Positions 33,867 through 43,213 are shown, numbered from the stretch's first letter. The stretch is 47,838 nt of DNA from Oscillospiraceae bacterium (GCA_031286995.1 JAITTS010000183.1:1-47838); one strand, 5' to 3'. The notes: generated by a model from the letters alone, not told the origin. Translations and numbers: made by a program.

Positions 33867-34700
33867 ATGAATATCCACACAGTCACGCCACTGAACAACG
33901 GTGTACAGATCCCCATGCTGGGCCTGGGGGTATTTCAATCCAAGGATGGTGAAGAGACCGCCAACGCGGTGGCATGGGCTTTAAAGGCCGGTTACCGCCA
34001 CCTGGATACCGCGGCCGTTTACGGCAACGAGGCCAGTGTGGGCGAGGGTATACGCCGCAGCGGCATCCCGCGCAACCAAATTTTCATCACCACCAAGCTG
34101 TGGAACGAAGATCAGCGCCGGGGCCGCCAGCGCCAGGCATTTGAAGATAGCCTGGAAAAGCTGGGTGTCAGTACGGTGGATTTATACCTCATCCACTGGC
34201 CGGTGGCGGGCAAGTACAACGAAAGCTGGAAGGTGCTCGAGCAGATCTACGCCGACGGCCTGGCACGGGCTATCGGGGTCAGCAACTTTCACCGCAGCCA
34301 TCTGGATGATCTGCTGACCGTGGCGAAGGTGACGCCGGCGGTCAACCAGGTGGAATGCCACCCTCGCCTGACACAGGAACCCTTGCGCGCTTACTGCAAG
34401 CAGCTTGGCATCGCTTTTGAAGCCTGGAGCCCCCTGGGCGGCGGCGGTGCGGGCAACCTGACGAGCAATCCGACCCTGTTGGAGATCGGCCTGCGGCACA
34501 ACAAATCCGCCGCCCAGGTCATGATCCGGTGGGAGCTGCAGCACGGCATCATCACCATCCCCAAATCCGTGCACAAAGAGCGCATTGAGGCCAACGCGGA
34601 TGTGTTCGGCTTCGAACTCAACCCCAGCGAGATGAAGCGCATCGACGGCTTGAATCAAGACTTGCGTTCAGGCCCCGACCCGGATCACTTCGATTTCTAA
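33867..34700 (+). CDS. Aldo/keto reductase
   Basis: A 277-residue NADPH-dependent oxidoreductase of the AKR family (AKR5-like, related to 2,5-diketo-gluconate reductases and Bacillus YvgN), reducing small aldehydes or ketones. The catalytic tetrad is visible: Asp and Tyr in HLDTAAVYGNE, Lys in TTKLWNED and His in LIHWP. The cofactor loop IPKSVHKERIEANADVFGFEL is the phosphate-binding motif preferring NADPH. ATG 33867 has CAGGAGGG upstream. It has its own promoter and terminator, so it is a single-gene unit. The physiological substrate is not evident. Confidence 0.94.
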   Translation: MNIHTVTPLNNGVQIPMLGLGVFQSKDGEETANAVAWALKAGYRHLDTAAVYGNEASVGEGIRRSGIPRNQIFITTKLWNEDQRRGRQRQAFEDSLEKLGVSTVDLYLIHWPVAGKYNESWKVLEQIYADGLARAIGVSNFHRSHLDDLLTVAKVTPAVNQVECHPRLTQEPLRAYCKQLGIAFEAWSPLGGGGAGNLTSNPTLLEIGLRHNKSAAQVMIRWELQHGIITIPKSVHKERIEANADVFGFELNPSEMKRIDGLNQDLRSGPDPDHFDF

Positions 34701-34735
34701 CAGATACCCCACGGGCAAGGCACAGCTTTAAAGTA

Positions 34736-34772
34736 CGGTTTGCCAAAGCATGCTTTGGCAAACCGCGCTTTT
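34736..34772 (+). terminator. Palindromic terminator after the aldo/keto reductase gene
   Basis: A perfect 30-base palindrome begins CGGTTTGCCAAAGCA and is followed by its reverse complement. The sequence CGCTTTTAT comes next. Confidence 0.75.
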
Positions 34773-34882
34773 ATGCAGGATGGGCCTGCGTGTCTTCGCG
34801 GGTGCCCAGGATGCTTGCTTGTGCTTTTCCCCTCACGCAGGATATGGTATACTATCCCCATCCGCATAGGGGAGGCGAGATT

Positions 34883-35569
34883 GTGTTCACCGGCATCACG
34901 GATGATATGGTGCGCTTTTTTCTGAGCATACGCTTCAACAACAACGCGGCTTTTTTTGAGGCCAACCGGGGCGTGTATGCGCAGCATGTGCAGCAGCCTT
35001 TGCGGGCGCTGGCGGAAGATTTGGCCCCTACGCTGGAGGGGATAGACCCCCGGTTTGACACCCGGCCCGGCCGCGTGCTCTCGCGCATACGCCGCGATAC
35101 CCGCTTTTCGAAAAACAAAGATCCCTATCGGGATCACATGTGGTTGGGCTGGCGCTACGCGGGGCAGATGCGGGAAGAAGCCACAGGTTTCTATTTTGAG
35201 GTATCACCAGAGGGCACGCATTGGGGCTTCGGCGGCTACGGCGAGCATAAGCCGCTGATGGATGCCATCCGCCGCCGCTTGGTGAACAGGCCCAAGGAGC
35301 TGCTGTTCCTCTTCAAGGCGGCAGGCGTGCCGGATCGCTTCACGCTGAACGGCACACAGTACAAGCGCATGCCCGTGCCGCCGGAGATACCCGCGGCCCT
35401 GGCGCCCCTCTACTGCAACAAGGGCTTTTACTTTGAGAACGTAGCCAGGCCGGATGACGGGCAGGCGCTGTATTCCGACGCCATTGTGTACCGCTTGCGG
35501 CAGGATTTTGCGGCCCTCGCGCCTCTGTATCACTGGGTGCGGGATCGCCAAGCCGAGTTGGGCCTGTAA
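34883..35569 (+). CDS. DUF2461 family protein
   Basis: A 228-residue protein of the DUF2461 family, function unknown. The start GTG 34883 gives the normal opening FTGITDDMVRFFLSIRFNNNAAFFEANR and has GGGGAGG upstream. Typical blocks follow: RVLSRIRRDTRFSKNKDPYRDHMWLGW, GFYFEVSPEGTHWGFGGYG and FTLNGTQYKRMPVPPEIP. The family normally has this length. It is 26 bases before the phosphohexomutase gene and may be transcribed with it. Confidence 0.9.
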   Translation: MFTGITDDMVRFFLSIRFNNNAAFFEANRGVYAQHVQQPLRALAEDLAPTLEGIDPRFDTRPGRVLSRIRRDTRFSKNKDPYRDHMWLGWRYAGQMREEATGFYFEVSPEGTHWGFGGYGEHKPLMDAIRRRLVNRPKELLFLFKAAGVPDRFTLNGTQYKRMPVPPEIPAALAPLYCNKGFYFENVARPDDGQALYSDAIVYRLRQDFAALAPLYHWVRDRQAELGL

Positions 35570-35595
35570 CCGGCCGAACAGTGAAGGAGGCCGCC

Positions 35596-37107
35596 ATGGA
35601 TACGGATTGGATGGCGCTCAAAAGCGGCAGCGATATCCGCGGCAATGCCGTAGATGCACCGGATGCCCCTGCCACGCTGACCCCGGATGTGGCCCGCCGG
35701 GTGGGCTTCGCTTTTGCGCGCTGGCTTCTGCTGCGCATGGATGCATCGCCTGGTGCGCTGCGCGTGGCCGTGGGGCGCGACAGCCGCGTCACCGGGCCCA
35801 GTCTGGCCGCGGCGGTGCTGGAGGGCTTGGCCCTGGCAGGCGCCCATACGCTGGATTTCGGCCTGTGCACCACCCCCGCCATGTTCCTGGCCACCGTTGC
35901 GCCGGAGACGGCTTGCCATGGCGCGGTGATGGTGACGGCCAGCCATCATCCCTGGATGCGAAACGGGCTCAAATTTTTTACCCGCCGTGGCGGACTGGAT
36001 GGCGCGGATATCCGGGCGCTGCTGGCGGAAGCCCAGGCCCAGCCCCTATCGCAAGGGCCGGCAGCCCCGGCGGAACGGGTGGATTTTTTGCGCCTCTACG
36101 CCGATTCTCTCAAGCGCGCGGTATGCACCGGCCTGGCCACGGATGCTCCGCGCCCGCTGGCAGGCCTGCGTGTGGCGGTGGATGCCGGCAACGGCGCGGG
36201 CGGGTTCTATGCGGATATGCTCTCGGATCTGGGCGCGGATACATCCGGTAGCCGTTATCTGCAGCCGGATGGACGCTTCCCCAACCACATCCCTAACCCG
36301 GAGGACGACGCGGCCATGGCGGCCCTATCGCAGGCCGTGCGGGAGAGCGGTGCGGATTTGGGCGTCATTTTTGACGCGGATTGTGACCGGGCCGCCATTG
36401 TGGATGAGGCGGGGCGCGCGATCAACCGTAACCGGCTGATCGCCCTGACCGCGGCGGTGCTGCTTGCGGAGGCGCCGGGGGCTACCGTGGTCACGGATTC
36501 GGTCACTTCCGCCGGCCTGGCGCGCTTCATCGCGGCGCGCGGGGGTGTGCACTGCCGCTATAAGCGGGGCTATCGCAACGTGATAGATGAAGCCCTGCGC
36601 CTGAACGCCGCGGGGGTGGATTGTCCCCTGGCCATGGAGACGAGCGGTCACGCCGCCCTGCGGGAGCATTACTTTCTGGATGACGGCATGTACCTGGTGA
36701 CCCGCCTGCTGGTAGCGGCCATGCAGCGCCGGGCGGCCGGCGGGGCGCTGTGTGACTTGATCGCGGATCTGCGGGAACCTGCGGAATCAAGGGAGGCGCG
36801 CCTGGCCATCACCGCGCCGGATTTTGCGACCGCCGGGCAGGGTGCGCTGGATGCGCTGACACTGGCCGCGGCAGGTTGGCCGCACTGTCGCCTGGCCACG
36901 GATAGCCGCGAGGGCGTGCGCGTACTCTTTGATTTGGACGGGGGCAGCGAAAATGCTTGGCTGATGATGCGCCTCTCCGTGCATGACCCGGTGCTGCCCG
37001 TCAACATGGAATCTGACGTGCCCGGCGGGGTAGAGGCCATGCTGGGGCGGCTGCGCCAGGCGCTGCAGGGCTGTGCGGGCATTGATGCAGCGCCGCTTTC
37101 CCGTTGA
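35596..37107 (+). CDS. Phosphohexomutase (phosphomannomutase/phosphoglucomutase family)
   Basis: This 503-residue alpha-D-phosphohexomutase interconverts hexose 1- and 6-phosphates for sugar-nucleotide or glycan synthesis. The phosphoserine loop is VMVTASHHPWMRNGLKFF (Ser near 116); the usual Asn after His is replaced by His, a small departure. The metal loop is IFDADCDRAAIVDE and the sugar-specificity loop is METSGHAALREHYFLDDGMYLVTRLL. ATG 35596 has GAAGGAGG upstream. Which sugar is used cannot be told from sequence alone. A supply of mannose-phosphate for the large mannosyltransferase in this window is possible but speculative. Confidence 0.87.
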   Translation: MDTDWMALKSGSDIRGNAVDAPDAPATLTPDVARRVGFAFARWLLLRMDASPGALRVAVGRDSRVTGPSLAAAVLEGLALAGAHTLDFGLCTTPAMFLATVAPETACHGAVMVTASHHPWMRNGLKFFTRRGGLDGADIRALLAEAQAQPLSQGPAAPAERVDFLRLYADSLKRAVCTGLATDAPRPLAGLRVAVDAGNGAGGFYADMLSDLGADTSGSRYLQPDGRFPNHIPNPEDDAAMAALSQAVRESGADLGVIFDADCDRAAIVDEAGRAINRNRLIALTAAVLLAEAPGATVVTDSVTSAGLARFIAARGGVHCRYKRGYRNVIDEALRLNAAGVDCPLAMETSGHAALREHYFLDDGMYLVTRLLVAAMQRRAAGGALCDLIADLREPAESREARLAITAPDFATAGQGALDALTLAAAGWPHCRLATDSREGVRVLFDLDGGSENAWLMMRLSVHDPVLPVNMESDVPGGVEAMLGRLRQALQGCAGIDAAPLSR

Positions 37108-37203
37108 ACGGCGGGTGAAGGCGGCTCACCCGTGGCACAGCCCAATGCGCCGCGTCTCTGCCGCGGGGGTGGCAGTCTGCCGCCCGCGCCGGATAACAAA
37201 CCT

Positions 37204-37230
37204 GTAGGGGCGAACCGTGTTCGTCCGCCT
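37204..37230. repeat. Small palindromic element before tkt
   Basis: GTAGGGGCGAACCGTGTTCG followed by TCCGCC folds as GGCGAAC/GTTCGTCC. It resembles the dispersed short palindromes that begin GTAGGGGCG in many gut Clostridia; whether it is repeated elsewhere in this genome cannot be seen from one window. Confidence 0.35.
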
Positions 37231-37264
37231 GCGACAGACCATCAACACGAGGAGGAATACCCAC

Positions 37265-39265
37265 ATGAGCGACCACATCCCCCCCATTGATCAGCTTTGC
37301 GTCAACACCATCCGCGTGCTCTCGGCGGATATGGTGCAAAAGGCCAATTCCGGGCACCCCGGCACACCCATGGGCGCGGCCCCTGTGGCCTACGCCCTGT
37401 GGGCGAACGTGATGCGCCACAATCCGGCAGACCCAACCTGGGCGAACAGGGATCGCTTCGTGCTCTCCGCCGGGCACGCATCCGCGCTGCTCTATTCGTT
37501 GCTGCACCTGTTCGGGTACGGTTTGACGGTGGAGGATCTGCAGCAGTTTCGCCAGTGGGGCAGCAAGACCCCCGGCCACCCGGAGTATGGCCACACCGCG
37601 GGCGTAGAGGTGACCACCGGCCCCTTGGGGCAGGGCGTGGCCAACGCCGTGGGCTTTGCGCTGGCCGAAGCGTTCCTGGCCGAAAAGTTCAACCGGCCCG
37701 GCTATCCGGTGGTGAACCACCGCACCTACGCCCTGTGCGGCGATGGCTGCATGATGGAGGGCATCGCATCCGAGGCCGCTTCGCTGGCAGGCACGCTGGG
37801 CCTTGACAAACTGACCCTCCTCTATGACGACAACGAGATTTCCATTGAGGGCGATACGGATATCGCCTTTCGCGAGAACGTGGGCCTGCGCTTTGAGGCC
37901 TACGGCTGGCAAGTCATCCGTGTGGAGGATGGCAACGATCCGGCGCAGGTCACCCAAGCCCTGCTGTCGGCCCAGGCGGATACGAAGCGCCCCAGCCTGA
38001 TTATCGCGCCCACCAAGATAGGCTTCGGTTGCCCGGCCAAAGAGGGCAAGGCCAGCGCGCACGGCGAGCCTTTGGGCGTGGAAAACGTGGCCGCGGCCAA
38101 AGCGGCCTTGGGCATGCCGCCGGAAGACTTTGCGGTGCTCAATGCGGTGCGCGCGCGCTTTGCCGAGCACAAGGCCAAGGGTGCGCTGGCCCAACAGGAT
38201 TGGCAGCGGCTGTTTGACGGCTACCGTCAGGCGTACCCCAGCCTGGCGAAGGAATGGGATGTGTGGTTCAACCCCGCCCTGCCGGTGGATTTGGCGACAC
38301 AAGCATCCCTATGGCAGTTTGAGGGTAAGGCGGCCACCCGCAACAGCTCCGGCGAGGTGCTGAATCGCCTGGCCGCCCTGGTGCCTAATCTCATCGGCGG
38401 ATCGGCCGATTTGGCGCCATCCAACAAGAGCAATATGAAGGGCAGGGGCGACTTTTCGGCGGAGGATCGCACGGGGGCCAATTTGCACTTTGGCGTGCGT
38501 GAGCACGCCATGGCGGCCATCGCCAATGGCATGGCGGCTCACGGCGGCCTGCGGGCGTACGTAGCCACCTTCTTCGTCTTTAGCGACTACATGAAGAACG
38601 CGATGCGCATGTCTGCTATCATGCGGCTGCCGGTCACGTACATCCTCACCCACGATTCCATCGGCGTAGGAGAGGATGGCCCCACCCACCAGCCCATTGA
38701 GCATCTCTCCGGCCTGCGGGCTGTGCCAAACCTGGTTGTCTACCGCCCTGCGGATAGCCGCGAGGTAGTGGCCGGGTGGATCGCTGCCCTGACCGGTGGA
38801 TTGCCCACCTGCCTGGTGCTCACCAGACAGGATTTGCCCCTGTACCCCGGCAGCGGCCCCCAGGCCTTGCAGGGCGGCTACGTGCTTTCGCCCAGCAAGG
38901 GGGATGTACCGCAGGCGCTGCTGCTGGCATCCGGCTCCGAGGTAGAGCAGATGGTGCAGGCGCAGAAGCTGCTTTGGGCGCAGGGCATTGATGCGCGGGT
39001 GGTTTCCATGCCTTCTATGGAGCTTTTTGAGGCCCAGCCAGAGGCATACCGCCAGGCGGTGTTGCCCCCGGCGGTGCGCGCCCGGGTGGCCATGGAGGCG
39101 GGCAGCGGCATGAGCTGGTACCGTTATACAGGCCTGGATGGCGAGGTGATCAGCATTGACCACTATGGCGCCTCCGCACCGGCGGCCAAGCTGTTCGAAA
39201 CCTTTGGCCTCACTGCCGATGCGGCGGTGCAGGCCGCGCGCCGCACGCTGGCGCGGGTCAAGTAA
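37265..39265 (+). CDS. tkt: Transketolase
   Basis: A 666-residue full-length thiamine-diphosphate enzyme that moves two-carbon units between sugar phosphates in the pentose phosphate pathway. Visible are [36 protein letters not shown], the ThDP-binding [13 protein letters not shown]...[14 protein letters not shown], then [41 protein letters not shown] and [25 protein letters not shown]. The C-terminal domain includes the [21 protein letters not shown] end. ATG 37265 has GAGGAGG upstream. The enzyme is a single chain, not the split two-subunit form common in some Clostridia. Confidence 0.97.
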   Translation: MSDHIPPIDQLCVNTIRVLSADMVQKANSGHPGTPMGAAPVAYALWANVMRHNPADPTWANRDRFVLSAGHASALLYSLLHLFGYGLTVEDLQQFRQWGSKTPGHPEYGHTAGVEVTTGPLGQGVANAVGFALAEAFLAEKFNRPGYPVVNHRTYALCGDGCMMEGIASEAASLAGTLGLDKLTLLYDDNEISIEGDTDIAFRENVGLRFEAYGWQVIRVEDGNDPAQVTQALLSAQADTKRPSLIIAPTKIGFGCPAKEGKASAHGEPLGVENVAAAKAALGMPPEDFAVLNAVRARFAEHKAKGALAQQDWQRLFDGYRQAYPSLAKEWDVWFNPALPVDLATQASLWQFEGKAATRNSSGEVLNRLAALVPNLIGGSADLAPSNKSNMKGRGDFSAEDRTGANLHFGVREHAMAAIANGMAAHGGLRAYVATFFVFSDYMKNAMRMSAIMRLPVTYILTHDSIGVGEDGPTHQPIEHLSGLRAVPNLVVYRPADSREVVAGWIAALTGGLPTCLVLTRQDLPLYPGSGPQALQGGYVLSPSKGDVPQALLLASGSEVEQMVQAQKLLWAQGIDARVVSMPSMELFEAQPEAYRQAVLPPAVRARVAMEAGSGMSWYRYTGLDGEVISIDHYGASAPAAKLFETFGLTADAAVQAARRTLARVK

Positions 39266-39303
39266 AGGCGCGCCGTTTGCCTGCCGGCGTTCTGTGAAAT
39301 AAA

Positions 39304-39362
39304 CCCTCTCCCTGCCGCATACTGTAGCGTGGAAATCCATGCCTCATGTGGCAGAGAGGGGT
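39304..39362 (+). promoter_or_regulatory. Hairpin covering the ribosome site of the LysM gene
   Basis: CCCTCTCCCTGCCGCAT and ATGTGGCAGAGAGGG pair with one small bulge around a 27-base loop. The 3' arm contains the AGAGAGGGG ribosome site for GTG 39370, so it may limit translation or end tkt transcripts. The loop carries CATACTGTA, which fits the CATANNNTA pattern of the sporulation sigma-K -10 element. Confidence 0.4.
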
Positions 39363-39369
39363 GTTTTGC

Positions 39370-40437
39370 GTGCGGATACGCGCAAAAACCGTTACGAAGA
39401 TTGCCTCTACCCGAACAGCATCGCCCTCACCCGTTTCGCCGCCCGTGTGGGCGCAGCCCCCTGGCCGCCCTGCCGGTGCGCCGAATGCAGCGGCCCTCGT
39501 ACCGGCGGAGATGCCGGGCGGGCAAGACGTTGCCGCCCCTGCGCCGGCATCCGTCCCCGCGGAAGACAGCCCCGTGTTCGCCGGCGTTCCGGCGCAGGCG
39601 GATGCGGCCCCGTCGGCAGAGCCGGCTGCCGCGCCGCCCTTGCCTGCCGACGACACGCCCTTCGCCCAGGCGGTCTTTGCCTCGGTGGAAACCGGCAGCC
39701 CGCCATCCCGGCAAGGCGACGATCGCGTGGATGCCGAGCCTGCTTTTGCCGGTGCTTCATCTGCGGCGGATGTAATCGCTGCCCGCCCGGAGGAGGAGGA
39801 TGCGGGCCTCGCCGCTTGCGTCGGCAAGCCCTACACCGTGCGCCGGGGCGACAGCTTTCAGCTCATTGCCCGCCGGTTCAAGGTAACGGTGCGCGCGCTG
39901 GTGGATGCCAATCCGGGTCTTGAGCCGGGCCGCCTGTTGGTGGGCGATGTGCTGTGTATTCCCGTAGAGACAGGGGATGCTGCCGGCAGTGCCTCTGCAG
40001 AAGAGCATGCTTCTGCTTCCGCTTCCGCTTCCGCAACCCGGCCCGCCGCGACGCAGGCCACCGCCCCGGCGCAGCCTGCGGCGCCAGAGAACCCCGCTTC
40101 CCGGCGCGCCGCCACCCGCGTACAGGTGTCGGAGGGGCAAAGTATTGTGGATATACTGGTGCAGGGCAACGTGTCTCTCTCCGCGTTTCAGGCGGTCAAC
40201 CCGCGCCTGCGGCCCGGTCAGCAGCGGGTGGGCGAGTGGATGCGCATGCCTGCGCCGGGCACCCGCGGCGCTTGCGGCGCGGGCAACGCGTACCGTGTCG
40301 CGCACAGCGAGAGCCTGGCGGATCTGGCTAGCCGTTTGGGTGTGAGCGCCGGCGCGCTGCTGCGGGCAAACGCGCACCTGTTGCCGTCGGATTTTGAGGC
40401 GGGGCAGGTCATCTGCGTGCCCGTCCAACACAGATAA
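39370..40437 (+). CDS. LysM repeat protein, possibly spore-associated
   Basis: A protein of about 355 residues, start GTG 39370 behind AGAGGGG (ATG 39346 is the alternative). There is no signal peptide or membrane segment. The first 150 residues are Ala/Pro-rich and probably disordered. LysM 1 (about 154-200) is clear: YTVRRGDSFQLIARRFKVTVRALVDANPG...LLVGDVLCIP. After an ASASASASA/Pro linker come two weaker LysM-like units, VQVSEGQSIVDILVQGNVSLSAFQAVNP and YRVAHSESLADLASRLGVSAGALLRANA. LysM binds N-acetylglucosamine polymers such as peptidoglycan. Lack of an export signal recalls spore coat/cortex LysM proteins (SafA, SpoVID) assembled from the mother cell; that is inference. Confidence 0.78.
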   Translation: MRIRAKTVTKIASTRTASPSPVSPPVWAQPPGRPAGAPNAAALVPAEMPGGQDVAAPAPASVPAEDSPVFAGVPAQADAAPSAEPAAAPPLPADDTPFAQAVFASVETGSPPSRQGDDRVDAEPAFAGASSAADVIAARPEEEDAGLAACVGKPYTVRRGDSFQLIARRFKVTVRALVDANPGLEPGRLLVGDVLCIPVETGDAAGSASAEEHASASASASATRPAATQATAPAQPAAPENPASRRAATRVQVSEGQSIVDILVQGNVSLSAFQAVNPRLRPGQQRVGEWMRMPAPGTRGACGAGNAYRVAHSESLADLASRLGVSAGALLRANAHLLPSDFEAGQVICVPVQHR

Positions 40438-40449
40438 ATCCCGCACGCA

Positions 40450-40478
40450 TTGCCCCTGATCCCTTTCCGTGATACAAT
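40450..40478 (+). promoter_or_regulatory. Promoter of the PD-(D/E)XK/Snf2 operon
   Basis: TTGCCC and TACAAT are 17 bases apart, 21 bases before the first start codon. Confidence 0.6.
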
Positions 40479-40499
40479 GCACAGGGGAGGGATGCAGGC

Positions 40500-40865
40500 A
40501 TGGAGGCGCAAGCTGTGCTGGCCGCGCTGGCTGCGTTGCGTTTGCCCCCCGGCGTGGGGGAGGATGAGATGCACCGGCATATCGCCCAGGGCTTGGCCCG
40601 GGCCGGGCTGCCCTGCGTGCACGAGGCAAAGCTGGCCCCGCGTTGCCGTATTGATTTTTTGGTAGGGGATGTGGGGGTGGAGGTGAAGTGCGGCAAGCCG
40701 GGCCGCGCGGCACTGCTCTCGCAGCTGGCCCGTTACGCGGCCTGCCCGCAGGTGATGGCCCTGGTGTTGGTGGTGCAGCGCAGCGTGCGCCTGCCCCCCC
40801 AGGTGGGGGGCAAGCCCTGCCACACCGTGGGCATGAACCGCCTGTGGGGCATTGCCTTACCGTAA
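40500..40865 (+). CDS. Small PD-(D/E)XK nuclease-like protein
   Basis: A 121-residue protein that I do not match to a named family, but with a clear restriction-nuclease-like core. The order is a helix with a Glu (EDEMHRHIAQGLARAG), CVHEAKLAPRCRIDFLVGD (the D of the motif), then GVEVKCG (the ExK), then LLSQLARYAACPQVMALVLVV, which is the helix-strand that closes the fold. All active-site residues are present. GGGAGG precedes ATG 40500. It is followed 34 bases later by a Snf2-type ATPase, and small nucleases next to Snf2 proteins recur in phage and defence loci, so DNA cleavage or binding with that partner is a reasonable inference. Confidence 0.7.
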   Translation: MEAQAVLAALAALRLPPGVGEDEMHRHIAQGLARAGLPCVHEAKLAPRCRIDFLVGDVGVEVKCGKPGRAALLSQLARYAACPQVMALVLVVQRSVRLPPQVGGKPCHTVGMNRLWGIALP

Positions 40866-40899
40866 ACCCGCCCATTTTGTACACGAAGGAGCCTTGCGC

Positions 40900-42699
40900 G
40901 TGCAAGAGAACACTGCCGATCTTCAGCCCATGGAGGATGGCGCCTACGAGATGCCTGCCTACCTGCGCGAAGGCGGTGCGGCCCCACACCTCTACGGTAC
41001 GCTCAGCTACAACCGCCGCACGCGTTGCTGGCGCATACAGGGTGAACCCTGTGTCACAGAGCTGGCCAAGCGTCTCTTCCCGGGTAGCGACGGTCACAGG
41101 CGCGGGGAGGCCCGCTTCACCGCCCATCGCCGCGTTGTCGGCGAATTGAACTGGCTGATGCTGCGCTATCCGTTGGCTGTGCGCGAGGGTGACCTGGATC
41201 GATGGCAAAAATCTCTGCAAGAGGCCAGAGACTACGCCCGCCAGCGGGCGCAGGCCGCCCGCATGCCGGTCATTGCGGATCCACCGGAGGCCTACTTTCA
41301 CGGACAGTTGCGCCTGTTTCAAAAAAAAGGCTTGGCATGGTTGTTGGCCAATCCCCGCGGTCTGCTGGCCGATGAGATGGGACTGGGCAAGACCGTGCAG
41401 GCGCTGGCTTGGGTGGCTGTCACCCGCGCGCTGCCCCTGCTGTTGGTGGTGCCGCCGCACCTGGTGCTGGGCTGGCGCGGCGAGATCGACCGTTTTTTGC
41501 GCCTGCCGGGCGGCGTGCGCGTGCACATCATCAAGGGGCTAAAACCCTACGACCTGCCCCCGGCGGATATCTACATTACGCACTATCTGCTGCTGCGGGG
41601 ATGGAAGAAGGTGCTGCCCGCCCTGGGTGTGCGAGCTGTCATTTTTGACGAAATACAAGAGCTGCGCCACAGCGGCACGGAAAAGTACGCCGCAGCCAGC
41701 TTGCTATCCGAGGCGTGCGAGCATGTCATCGGCCTTTCCGGCACGCCCATCTACAACCGGGGCGGAGAGATATGGAACGTCGTCAACATTCTGGATTATC
41801 ATTTTTTGGGGGATTGGGATAGCTTTACGCGGGAGTGGTGTTACGGATACGGCAACAACATTGTCGCTAAGCCGGATCTGTTGGGCGAGCACCTGCGACG
41901 CGAGGGACTGATGTTCCGCCGCACCAAGCAGGATGTGCTGCCAGAACTGCCCCCCAAGCGCCGCCTGGTGCAAGAAATTGATCTGGATGATGCCGTGTAT
42001 CGCCGTTTGATGCTGCCTGCGCTGGAAAAGTTGCACACGCTGCGGGGCGGTGAGTTGACGCCATCGCAGCGGGCGCTGCTGGAGGAGCAGGTGAGCCAGG
42101 ATGAGCGCCAAGCCACCGGTATCGCCAAAGCCCCCTTTGTAGCGGCCTTTGTGCGCGCCTTGCTGGATGCGGGGGAGAAGGTGCTGCTATTTGCCCACCA
42201 TCACGCGGTGATGGATACGTATAAGCAGGAACTGAAATCTTTTGCCCCGGTCTTTGTGACCGGGCGTGAGACCACGGAAAAAAAGGATGCGGCCGTGCGG
42301 GCCTTTTGCGAAGGGCACACAGATCTGTGCTGCATATCCCTGCGTTCGGCTGCCGGGCTGAATTTGCAGCGGGCGAGCTGTGTGGTGTTTGGCGAGCTGG
42401 ATTGGTCGCCGGCCGTGCACAGCCAGGCGGAGGATAGGGCCCATCGCATCGGCCAGCCGGATTCGCTGCTGTGCTACTACTTGGTATCCCCCAGGGGATC
42501 GGATCAGGATATGCAGGAAGCGCTGGGTCTCAAGGTCAGCCAGTTTGTGGGTATCATGGGCGATGCGTCCCTTAGCCCGGCCCAGCAGGCCCGGCAAGAG
42601 AGCCTGGCCAGGGCGCACATCCACGCCCTGGTGGAGCGGCTAGCGGGCGAAGGGGTTCAGGGCCTCCAGGGCATCCAGTTCCCCGGCCAAGGCAATTAA
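40900..42699 (+). CDS. Snf2-family DEAD-like ATPase/helicase
   Basis: A 599-residue superfamily 2 ATPase of the Snf2 group, which translocates on double-stranded DNA and remodels bound proteins. GTG 40900 has AAGGAG upstream and is preferred over 40852, which overlaps the previous gene. Residues 1-130 form an N-terminal domain of unknown type; then YFHGQLRLFQKKGLAWLL, Walker A DEMGLGKT (near 157), motif II DEIQ in place of DEAH/DEGH (near 249), SGTPIYN (motif III), and the C-terminal lobe with CCISLRSAAGLNLQRAS (V) and QAEDRAHRIGQ (VI). Compact bacterial enzymes of this type resemble SMARCAL1-like annealing helicases. The last 60 bases overlap the end of the convergent cysteine-cluster gene. 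Confidence 0.88.
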   Translation: MQENTADLQPMEDGAYEMPAYLREGGAAPHLYGTLSYNRRTRCWRIQGEPCVTELAKRLFPGSDGHRRGEARFTAHRRVVGELNWLMLRYPLAVREGDLDRWQKSLQEARDYARQRAQAARMPVIADPPEAYFHGQLRLFQKKGLAWLLANPRGLLADEMGLGKTVQALAWVAVTRALPLLLVVPPHLVLGWRGEIDRFLRLPGGVRVHIIKGLKPYDLPPADIYITHYLLLRGWKKVLPALGVRAVIFDEIQELRHSGTEKYAAASLLSEACEHVIGLSGTPIYNRGGEIWNVVNILDYHFLGDWDSFTREWCYGYGNNIVAKPDLLGEHLRREGLMFRRTKQDVLPELPPKRRLVQEIDLDDAVYRRLMLPALEKLHTLRGGELTPSQRALLEEQVSQDERQATGIAKAPFVAAFVRALLDAGEKVLLFAHHHAVMDTYKQELKSFAPVFVTGRETTEKKDAAVRAFCEGHTDLCCISLRSAAGLNLQRASCVVFGELDWSPAVHSQAEDRAHRIGQPDSLLCYYLVSPRGSDQDMQEALGLKVSQFVGIMGDASLSPAQQARQESLARAHIHALVERLAGEGVQGLQGIQFPGQGN

Positions 42700-43149
42700 A
42701 AAATCCCTGTGCGCAGGGTGCGTCCACAGCAGGGCAAAGGCATCCTGCGCGGCGCGCACAAAGCCGGGGGCCAAGCCGCCGACGCCGCTGGGGGCCAGGG
42801 GACACACCGCGCCGGCCTGCGGATCAAGCCGCGCAACGGGGGGGCCATCCCCCATACGCGGGGCCAGGGGAAACAGGCGGCACGCCAAGGGCCTATCCGC
42901 CCTGGGGCAGCGGCCGGCGCACACCAGCAGCGGCGTCGCCTCGCCGCCCACGCGCCAATCCGTGGGCAGCATCCGCGCCCAGGCCACATCCGCATACAGT
43001 TCTGCCTCGCCGGGGTAGAGCAGCATGCCGCTGACCGTCCCGTTCGCCTGCGGCGCGCAGCATGCCGCGCCGCAAAGCCGCCCGCAGTCAGCCAGCAAGG
43101 GCGTGGGGAAATTCAGCAGTGCGCGGGCGCGCAGCAAGGTATGGAGCAT
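42640..43149 (-). CDS. Cysteine-cluster protein, YkgJ-like
   Basis: A 169-residue protein with eight clustered cysteines: CGRLCGAACC near the N-terminus, then CAGRCPRADRPLACRLFPLAPR and AVCP. The C-x3-C-x3-CC and C-R-L-F-P-L elements resemble the YkgJ/FliB-like 'zinc- or iron-chelating' family, whose function is unknown. Its start faces the methyltransferase gene across a 126-base divergent region with its own promoter, and its 3' end runs 60 bases into the Snf2 gene on the opposite strand. A metal-cluster-binding role is inferred from the cysteines only. Confidence 0.75.
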   Translation of the reverse strand: MLHTLLRARALLNFPTPLLADCGRLCGAACCAPQANGTVSGMLLYPGEAELYADVAWARMLPTDWRVGGEATPLLVCAGRCPRADRPLACRLFPLAPRMGDGPPVARLDPQAGAVCPLAPSGVGGLAPGFVRAAQDAFALLWTHPAHRDFLIALAGELDALEALNPFAR

Positions 43150-43178
43150 GCGTCTTGTTCCCCCCTCGCTTTTTCGGT

Positions 43179-43208
43179 ATTATACACCCTGTTCGCTACA
43201 AACCACAA
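43179..43208 (-). promoter_or_regulatory. Promoter of the cysteine-cluster gene
   Basis: On the minus strand TTGTGG and TATAAT are 18 bases apart. Its -35 lies 5 bases from the -35 of the opposing methyltransferase promoter. Confidence 0.65.
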
Positions 43209-43213
43209 GCTGG

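Noticed and set aside
36000-39000. Clustered short palindromes suggesting a CRISPR array
   Set aside because: No regularly spaced direct repeats of constant length were found here or elsewhere in the window.
39757-41526. 589-codon antisense ORF over the LysM and nuclease genes
   Set aside because: It spans three supported plus-strand genes and their promoter; composition typical of a shadow frame.
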